From Siphonodentalium dalli (Eukaryota > Mollusca > Scaphopoda > Gadilida > Siphonodentaliidae), in the NCBI GenBank assembly GCA_032622095.1, contig CP136061.1, positions 14,277,287 to 14,341,286 on the forward strand: a DNA stretch of 64,000 bases, written 5' to 3'. The position numbers and the translations under genes were made by a program. Of this stretch, positions 57,285 through 64,000 are shown piece after piece. The notes below the pieces were generated by a model. The model did not search any database, was not told where the DNA came from, and saw only the letters and a list, made by a program, of their open reading frames with translations. Numbering within the stretch: position 1 is the first letter of the stretch; every line of letters begins with the position of its first letter.

Positions 57285-60040
57285 TTCATCACAGGGGATT
57301 AGAGGCGAGAAGGTGTGGGTGTTTTCTGTTCTCCGAGAGCATTGTTTGTCCGCCTTATCGATGTCCTGTTCACAGAGAGCATTGTTTGTCCGCCTTATCG
57401 ATGTCCTGTTCACAGAGAGCATTGTTTGTCCGCCTTATCGATGTCCTGTTCACAGAGAGCATTGTTTGTCCGCCTTATCGATGTCCTGTTCACAGAGAGC
57501 ATTGTTTGTCCGCCTTATCGATGTCCTGTTCTCCGAGTGCATTGTTTGTCCGCCTTATCGATGTCCTGTTCTCCGAGTGCATTGTTTGTCCGCCTTATCG
57601 ATGTCCTGTTCACAGAGAGCATTGTTTGTCCGCCTTATCGATGTCCTGTTCACAGAGAGCATTGTTTGTCCGCCTTATCGATGTCCTGTTCACAGAGAGC
57701 ATTGTTTGTCCGCCTTATCGATGTCCTGTTCACAGAGAGCATTGTTTGTCCGCCTTATCGATGTCCTGTTCACAGAGAGCATTGTTTGTCCGCCTTATCG
57801 ATGTCCTGTTCACAGAGAGCATTGTTTGTCCGCCTTATCGATGTCCTGTTCACAGAGAGCATTGTTTGTCCGCCTTATCGATGTCCTGTTCACAGAGAGC
57901 ATTGTTTGTCCGCCTTATCGATGTCCTGTTCACAGAGAGCATTGTTTGTCCGCCTTATCGATGTCCTGTTCACAGAGAGCATTGTTTGTCCGCCTTATCG
58001 ATGTCCTGTTCACAGAGTGCATTGTTTGTCCGCCTTATCGATGTCCTGTTAACAGAGAGCATTGTTTGTCCGCCTTATCGATGTCCTGTTCTCAGAGAGC
58101 ATTGTTTGTCCGCCTTATCGATGTCCTGTTCACAGAGAGCATTGTTTGTCCGCCTTATCGATGTCCTGTTCACAGAGAGCATTGTTTGTCCGCCTTATCG
58201 ATGTCCTGTTCACAGAGAGCATTGTTTGTCCGCCTTATCGATGTCCTGTTCACAGAGAGCATTGTTTGTCCGCCTTATCGATGTCATGTTAACAGAGAGC
58301 ATTGTTTGTCCGCCTTATCGATGTCCTGTTCACAGAGAGCATTGTTTGTCCGCCTTATCGATGTCCTGTTCTCAGAGAGCATTGTTTGTCCGCCTTATCG
58401 ATGTCATGTTAACAGAGAGCATTGTTTGTCCGCCTTATCGATGTCCTGTTAACAGAGAGCATTGTTTGTCCGCCTTATCGATGTCCTGTTCACAGAGAGC
58501 ATTGTTTGTCCGCCTTATCGATGTCCTGTTCACAGAGAGCATTGTTTGTCCGCCTTATCGATGTCCTGTTCTCAGAGAGCATTGTTTGTCCGCCTTATCG
58601 ATGTCATGTTAACAGAGAGCATTGTTTGTCCGCCTTATCGATGTCTGTTCTCAGAGAGCATTGTTTGTCCGCCTTATCGATGTCCTGTTCACAGAGAGCA
58701 TTGTTTGTCCGCCTTATCGATGTCCTGTTCACAGAGAGCATTGTTTGTCCGCCTTATCGATGTCCTGTTCACAGAGTGCATTGTTTGTCCGCCTTATCGA
58801 TGTCCTGTTCACAGAGAGCATTGTTTGTCCGCCTTATCGATGTCCTGTTCTCAGAGAGCATTGTTTGTCCGCCTTATCGATGTCCTGTTCACAGAGAGCA
58901 TTGTTTGTCCGCCTTATCGATGTCATGTTAACAGAGAGCATTGTTTGTCCGCCTTATCGATGTCCTGTTCACAGAGAGCATTGTTTGTCCGCCTTATCGA
59001 TGTCCTGTTCACAGAGAGCATTGTTTGTCCGCCTTATCGATGTCCTGTTCACAGAGAGCATTGTTTGTCCGCCTTATCGATGTCCTGTTCACAGAGAGCA
59101 TTGTTTGTCCGCCTTATCGATGTCCTGTTCACAGAGAGCATTGTTTGTCCGCCTTATCGATGTCCTGTTCACAGAGAGCATTGTTTGTTCGCCTTATCGA
59201 TGTCCTGTTCACAGAGAGCATTGTTTGTCCGCCTTATCGATGTCCTGTTCACAGAGAGCATTGTTTGTCCGCCTTATCGATGTCCTGTTCACAGAGAGCA
59301 TTGTTTGTCCGCCTTATCGATGTCCTGTTCACAGAGAGCATTGTTTGTCCGCCTTATCGATGTCCTGTTCACAGAGAGCATTGTTTGTCCGCCTTATCGA
59401 TGTCCTGTTCACAGAGAGCATTGTTTGTCCGCCTTATCGATGTCCTGTTCACAGAGAGCATTGTTTGTCCGCCTTATCGATGTCCTGTTCTCAGAGAGCA
59501 TTGTTTGTCCGCCTTATCGATGTCCTGTTCACAGAGAGCATTGTTTGTCCGCCTTATCGATGTCCTGTTCACAGAGAGCATTGTTTGTCCGCCTTATCGA
59601 TGTCCTGTTCTCAGAGAGCATTGTTTGTCCGCCTTATCGATGTCCTGTTCACAGAGAGCATTGTTTGTCCGCCTTATCGATGTCCTGTTCACAGAGAGCA
59701 TTGTTTGTCCGCCTTATCGATGTCCTGTTCACAGAGAGCATTGTTTGTCCGCCTTATCGATGTCCTGTTCACAGAGAGCATTGTTTGTCCGCCTTATCGA
59801 TGTCCTGTTCACAGAGGTGTCAGTTGAGGAAGCAGATCGAGAATGGTTGACTTGTCGGTTTTATCGACGAGATCTGATTGATTGTTTTGCAAATGGTGTT
59901 CAGCTTGGTGATAATAGAGTGGAATTATCTCTTGGAATAGTTCTCATTAATTCTGTCGCTAAGATTTCCAGAGGAGCTTAACCGAATTGTGCCGCTCTCT
60001 CCGTTCATCGCTAGCTGTCAACGAATCCCTTCCAAGACTT
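57285..60040. mobile_element. F3 family copy 2, split by an internal 40-bp array
   Basis: The left piece (about 57285-57335, CAGGGGATTAGAGGCGAG...) aligns with 62605-62660. The right piece (59815-60040, GTGTCAGTTGAGGAAGC, CGACGAGATCTGATTGATTG, GATAATAGAGTGGAATTATC, AATAGTTCTCATTAATTCTGTCGCT) aligns with 62690-62940. Between them the short F3 segment CACTGTTTGTTCACGTGATA...CACATAAGTGTTAGTTGAG of copy 4 is replaced by about 62 tandem copies of a similar 40-bp unit. Confidence 0.7.
57331..59815. repeat. 40-bp minisatellite, about 62 copies
   Basis: Unit CGCCTTATCGATGTCCTGTT plus CACAGAGAGCATTGTTTGTC. Variants: CTCCGAGTGC, CTCAGAG, AACAGAG, CATGTTAACAG and one 1-base deletion near 58645. The unit has no stop triplet in any plus frame, so three long frames (up to 513 codons) run in parallel through it and encode the same 40-residue cycle. 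All three are equally open and none has upstream coding context, so I do not call a protein. Confidence 0.97.
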
Positions 60041-60044
60041 CGTT

Positions 60045-60300
60045 TTTGTCCATGATCTATTTCTTTCCCACATAATTGTCAGTTGAGAAGTAACTCGAGG
60101 GTTCGATTTGGCCATTCAGTGTTGATTTGTGGGTTTTCTCGACGACATCAGATTGATTGTTAAGTTAAGGCAAGCGGTGTTGAGTTTGAGGATAATAGAG
60201 TGGTATTATATCTCTTGAAATAGCTCTCATTAATATTGTCGATAGGATTTCCTGATGAGCATCAACGAATTGTGCCACTCGATCACTGTTATAATCAAAG
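60045..60300. mobile_element. Dispersed family F3, copy 3
   Basis: Directly follows copy 2. GTCAGTTGAGAAGTAACTCG, TTGGCCATTCAGTGTTGATTTGTGGG, GTTAAGGCAAGCGGTGTTGA, GATAATAGAGTGGTATTAT and GAATTGTGCCACTC align with the other copies. No array at the TTTTTGTCCATGATCTATTTC segment (about 60043), which corresponds to the unit expanded in copy 2. Confidence 0.7.
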
Positions 60301-60359
60301 GATGCACTATCTAGAAGCTAAAACTCTACTTAAATACAATGGTTCAGCTGGCAGCCCCT

Positions 60360-60810
60360 GCCAAGCCTGAGTTTAGTGTGCCTGTCATTTGCAGAATAAG
60401 GTCCCCAGAGGGTGAATTTAGTGACGCTATCCCTCATAGAGGGCTAGCATCACTAAATTCACCTGGTGGGGATCTCATTCTGCCTAGGCATCATCTTCTC
60501 TGGCAAATTTCTTTATTATAAAATTTATATACAAACTTTTTCACATAGATTCTATTTCTTGTTTAGACTAGTTTCTATATATCCCCAAATTGGCAGACGA
60601 CACCTTGAATAATCGAGGTTCCCAATGGGTGTACATCACAATATTCACCATTTGGGAACTTCAATCTGAGTCTATATTTCCCATAGCAGATGAGGCCATG
60701 TAGAATGAGGTCCACAGAGGGTGAATTTGGGGATGCTAGCCCGCTGTGCGGATTACCGTCACTAAATTCACCCTCATGGGACCCCAATCCGCACTAAACT
60801 CAGGTTTGGC
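60360..60810. mobile_element. M1-family inverted-repeat MITE, best copy
   Basis: Ends GCCAAGCCTGAGTTTAGTG and CACTAAACTCAGGTTTGGC are inverted repeats. Two internal hairpins built from GGTGAATTTAGTGACGCTA and its inverse (about 60410-60466 and 60717-60775) surround a core containing CCCAAATTGGCAGACGA. Non-coding. Frames in it are short and unsupported. Confidence 0.78.
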
Positions 60811-60929
60811 TTCTATAAGCTATCGATCATATGGTATGAACTGTTTCTATTGATGTCGATTTCGTAATTAACTTTATATTGACTGCAAATTTTATGACGG
60901 AACCTGTACTGGTACAGAATTAGATATCA
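60811..60929. other. Short spacer
   Basis: Nothing recognised. Confidence 0.4.
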
Positions 60930-60990
60930 TGTGGTGGTGCATTCTCATCTATATGCGTGTATCACACAGGGGAGACTCGCATATATGAGC
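60930..60990. mobile_element. Decayed twin-family hairpin
   Basis: GTGCATTCTCATCTATATGCG and GGGGAGACTCGCATATATGAG recall the two halves of the hairpin in the TTAA elements, with many changes. No TTAA ends found nearby. Confidence 0.45.
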
Positions 60991-61042
60991 AAATTAAATA
61001 TGTGATCCTCGTCTCAGGAGTCACTCGTGGCTCAATGGAGGC

Positions 61043-61124
61043 AGGATCATATATCAAAATGAGAGGATATGGTGATCCCATGAAATGGGGATCACCATAT
61101 CCTATCATTTTGATATGTGATCCT
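61043..61124. repeat. 82-bp hairpin
   Basis: AGGATCATATATCAAAATGA, GAGGATATGGTGATCCC, ATGAAAT loop, then GGGGATCACCATATCC and its continuation to GTGATCCT. The stem is about 35 bp with few mismatches. Confidence 0.88.
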
Positions 61125-61150
61125 AAAATAAGAAAATAGTTTTATTAACT

Positions 61151-61216
61151 AAATAACGGAGATATTTGAAGAAGTGTTTTTGACGAAATAACGGAAATAT
61201 TTGAAGAAGTGTTTTA
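61151..61216. repeat. 36-bp tandem duplication
   Basis: Two copies of AAATAACGGAGATATTTGAA + GAAGTGTTTT, one substitution. Confidence 0.9.
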
Positions 61217-62054
61217 AAGAGCGTATCCCAAACCTCACCCAAACCCACCCACCCTATATAAGAATTTGACTTATATTTCACCAGAGTTGATCTATTGTGG
61301 TGTTGTAATTTCTCATACAAATCGCCGTTATTTAGTAAAGGGACATTCTTTATAGAGTTATTACCCTTCATATAATAAAAACAGACAAAGATCGCATATC
61401 AAAACCTATGTTATCCTCCGTAGGATCAGATATCGTTTATAGTCTACACTCGTGCGCATTATGTGTTCAGCTGTATGTTATTTTGATAGAGCTGAATTCG
61501 GGTTGAATCAAGGTTGAGTCTTTCTGGGGAATTAGCATTTATTTTTACAATAGAAGTATACGGACATTCCGGTATAGTTGGAAACGGTCCACACAACAAT
61601 CGGAACTCCGGTTGTAATATGTGAAGTGACTGAAAGGCGGAGTTCCTGAACATAAAGTAACATAACACAGTTTTACACATTCTTATATACATGTACAAAG
61701 CATGCACATGTGTGAATTAACGACGCGGGATTAGATTAACAGATTTGCATGATAAATTATCCGATCATCACAGTGGCATTAACAGTTTGACAACTAATTA
61801 ATTATTAAAAGTAAAGCTAAGAATAGGAGCGATGACTGGTAATTAATGAGCACATGCTAAGGCAAGAATTGACAAGTTGCATATGAAAAGGCCAGCTGAT
61901 TAATACAAAGAAAAGGTCGGAATTGCGAAAAAGACTAACCTAACAAAGAAACGAACCTAACGCGAATACTATAGAAACAAACATCTGATACAGTCAAATC
62001 AATGTAGATACACAATGAAATAATTGACCAAAAATTAACCCTCTGACACTATTG
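61217..62054. other. Unique AT-rich spacer
   Basis: No gene seen. Frames of about 82 codons on the minus strand (61123-61371, 61459-61707) lack recognisable domains. Confidence 0.4.
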
Positions 62055-62198
62055 TTTTAGGTACACTGGAACCCGGTTAGTTTAGGTATATCCTGAACCC
62101 CGGTTATTTTATGTATATCCTGAACTCCGGTTATTTTCGGCATACCCTGAACCACAGTTATTTTAGGCATACCCCTGAACCACTTTTATTTTGACATA
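62055..62198. repeat. 27-bp minisatellite, about 5 copies
   Basis: Units of the form CTGAACCCCGGTTATTTTAG + GTATATC. Copies are diverged. Confidence 0.85.
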
Positions 62199-62214
62199 CT
62201 CGCCGGAACAAACG

Positions 62215-62570
62215 AAAAGTATAATCTTCTCCGGAGTAATGCGTACAGTGTAATACACACCCTTGTAACGTATACAGTATAAACCACACGTTTGTAATGT
62301 ATAAAGTGCAAATCATATCATTGTAACGTATATTGTGTAACACACAGAATTGTAACAAATAAAGTATAATACACTCCGCTGTAACCTGTAAAGTGTAATA
62401 CACACCCTATAATGTCTAACGCGTAATACACACCCTATAATGTCTAACGCGTAATACACACCCTATAATGTCTAACGCGTAATTCACATCCTTGAAATTT
62501 ATGAAGTGTAATACATTCCCTTGTAGTGTTTAGAGTGTAATATACACCACTGTAACGTACAGTATTTGTT
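62215..62570. repeat. ~30-bp degenerate minisatellite, about 11 copies
   Basis: Units contain GTAATACACACCCTTGTAAC + GTATA.AGT. The middle three (near 62400-62480, ACCCTATAATGTCTAACGCG) are nearly identical and slightly shorter. An 81-codon minus frame runs through it. Confidence 0.85.
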
Positions 62571-62599
62571 ATACAATTCTCGTTTTAATCATATACTTT

Positions 62600-62950
62600 G
62601 TTACAGGAGATACGAGGTGCCATTATGGAACGCCGATCACTTCCCATAATGCACTGTTTGTTCACGTGATATATGTCCTTCACACATAAGTGTTAGTTGA
62701 GAACACATCGGTTGTTCACGAATGGCAATTCAGGGTTGATTTGTGGGTTTTTCTAGACGAGTTATGATTGTATTTGTTAAGACGAGACAAGCGGGCAGTG
62801 TCGAGTTTGGGGATAATAGATTGGAATTATCGCTTAGAATAGTTCTCATTAATTTTGTCGCTGGGATTTCCGGGGGAGTTTCACCGAATTTTGCCACTCA
62901 CTTCGTTTATCGATATATGTCAAGGATTCATTATCTGAAATTCGGCGAAT
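62600..62950. mobile_element. Dispersed family F3, copy 4 (reference copy)
   Basis: The most complete copy: TTACAGGAGATACGAGGTGC, CCGATCACTTCCCATAATGC, ACTGTTTGTTCACGTGATAT, AAGTGTTAGTTGAGAACAC, GGGTTTTTCTAGACGAG, GATAATAGATTGGAATTATC and TTTGCCACTCACTTCG. The 84-codon frame (62743-62997) has no domain. Ends are not defined and the element class is unknown. Confidence 0.65.
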
Positions 62951-62999
62951 CTCATGAACATGAATTGCCTTTGATTGCGGCAATGTGGATTATTTGAAT

Positions 63000-63350
63000 G
63001 TTGTTCTATAGAATTAACTTTGATCTAGAACCCTTTGAAGCGAGCGCTTCGATCTCGTCGATTCTGATGCGAGCATTATATCGGTGAAGTATCGTTGTTG
63101 AAATGGCCTCACATTTGTTCTGTCTATACCAGAACTGACTCGTTGAATAAATTCACAAACTCACAAAAAATACGAAGATGTTGTCAGTTTGGAGATCTCC
63201 GCATACTCTGCACCACTTCGGATGTCCCTCGAACTATGGAATTATCTTTGATTCTGAACCCTTTGAAGTGAAAACTATGTTCTTGTTGATGAAAATGCGT
63301 TCATGATGTTCATGTTTAATACTTGTTGAAATGCGTCAGACATTTGTTTG
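63000..63350. repeat. Diverged ~235-bp direct repeat
   Basis: ATAGAATTAACTTTGATCTAGAACCCTTTGAAG (63009) is echoed by ATGGAATTATCTTTGATTCTGAACCCTTTGAAG (63236). TTGTTGAAATGGC.TCACATTTGTT (63088) is echoed by CTTGTTGAAATGCGTCAGACATTTGTT (63323). Confidence 0.65.
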
Positions 63351-64000
63351 GTCATATCAGCCGTGCCTCTTTAATCCCCAAAATGTACCACCAGAGGTGT
63401 AGAGGGTCTCACGTATGTACATGTATGAGTGGTGTCCACGTCCAGTGTTCAAATTCACCATTTTGGCTTTTTGGATTGAAAATGTGGGACACTTCATTCC
63501 ACGTTCACGTGTTTTACCATACCGGTATGCTCCAACTGTAAACCACAAAGTATCCGACATTAAAGCGACACATCATTTTCAATCTATAAAATAAGACATT
63601 ATAGTAAATGCATGAATTATTATGGTACCGTTAGATGTCAACGGTTCTCTATCCGAATCTCGGTAGAATCTCGGTGATGGAAATTTGCTGCGAGAATTGT
63701 GTTTGTGATTTATCGTTGTTGTTTGTTTAATTTTGTCAGTTGTTATAACCAACCAAGAAACGACAATTTGAATCAACAAACAATCTCACCAACAATATCC
63801 ACAATGACGTAGAAGTTCTCAACTGTGTGACTAAATCCAAACCGTAGTTCATTTCGTCCATTACACACATATCGTTCGGCCTCATATAAAGATTTGTGGT
63901 CGATCCACATTTGCCCCAGCTCAGAAATGTATAATATTAACTAAATAACTTCAATCCAGACGACAGAGCGGTACTGTATTGTAACCACCGCCGGATCAAT
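63351..64000. other. Unique sequence to the window edge
   Basis: No gene, RNA or repeat recognised. Overlapping short frames on both strands have no domain. Confidence 0.35.

Noticed and set aside
56911-59981. Long plus-strand frames (up to 513 codons) through the 40-bp array, as a cysteine-rich repeat protein
   Set aside because: All three plus frames are equally open because the 40-bp unit has no stop triplet. They encode the same 40-residue cycle out of phase. There is no upstream coding context and a 1-base deletion is tolerated.

Overview
The window looks like gene-free, repeat-saturated nuclear DNA from an invertebrate animal. Evidence for this is the density of minisatellites, the assortment of eukaryotic non-autonomous transposons (hAT-like, TTAA-flanked, Helitron-like and foldback elements), a tRNA-derived SINE-like piece, and a 5'-truncated non-LTR retrotransposon with a poly(A) tail. 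A mollusc would fit, but that is only an impression. I found no convincing host protein-coding gene, no rRNA or intact tRNA gene, and no bacterial operon structure. Nearly all long open frames lie in tandem arrays whose unit lacks stops or is a multiple of 3 bp.

Layout. 1-4.9 kb: two minisatellites, the second a 4 kb array of 21/25-bp units with large internal duplications. 5-9.4 kb: an inverted-repeat MITE between duplicated flanks, a hAT-like MITE with a perfect 8-bp target duplication, a tRNA-like SINE piece and a 48-bp repeat. 10.7-19 kb: a palindromic repeat field and 31-, 44-, 56- and 65-bp arrays, plus a ~178-bp satellite with higher-order structure. 19.2-23 kb: a foldback element with ~450-bp arms, a hAT MITE nested in a local duplication, the first TTAA MITE with twin hairpins, and a dispersed element (family F1). 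23.2-28.2 kb: a 5-kb foldback whose arms are built of ~172-bp units carrying ATGGCGGC motifs, followed by a 30-bp array. 29-33 kb: another F1 copy, then 38-bp and 68-bp arrays. 34-39 kb: a MITE, four mini-Helitrons (two on each strand, in tandem pairs) and an 830-bp palindrome. 39.6-50.1 kb: 16- and 41-bp arrays, a 4.4-kb 30-bp array and its inverted 1.3-kb counterpart, and three TTAA elements. 50.2-54 kb: a foldback arm split by a 3,337-bp Helitron-like element that itself contains a ~300-bp tandem repeat and a 44-bp-TIR MITE. 54.8-55.8 kb: the LINE 3' end. 55.9-63 kb: a ~330-bp dispersed family (F3), one copy of which has been blown up by a 62-copy 40-bp array, and further MITEs and hairpins.

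How the parts relate. Tandem arrays here seem to be born inside dispersed elements. The 40-bp array aligns with an internal segment of F3, and the 56-bp array matches degenerate units inside F1. The best-supported mobile-element calls rest on internal evidence: exact target duplications, TTAA flanks, Helitron TC/CTAG termini between A and T, and paralogous empty sites. Family names (F1, F2, F3, M1) are mine, and all copy numbers are hand counts.
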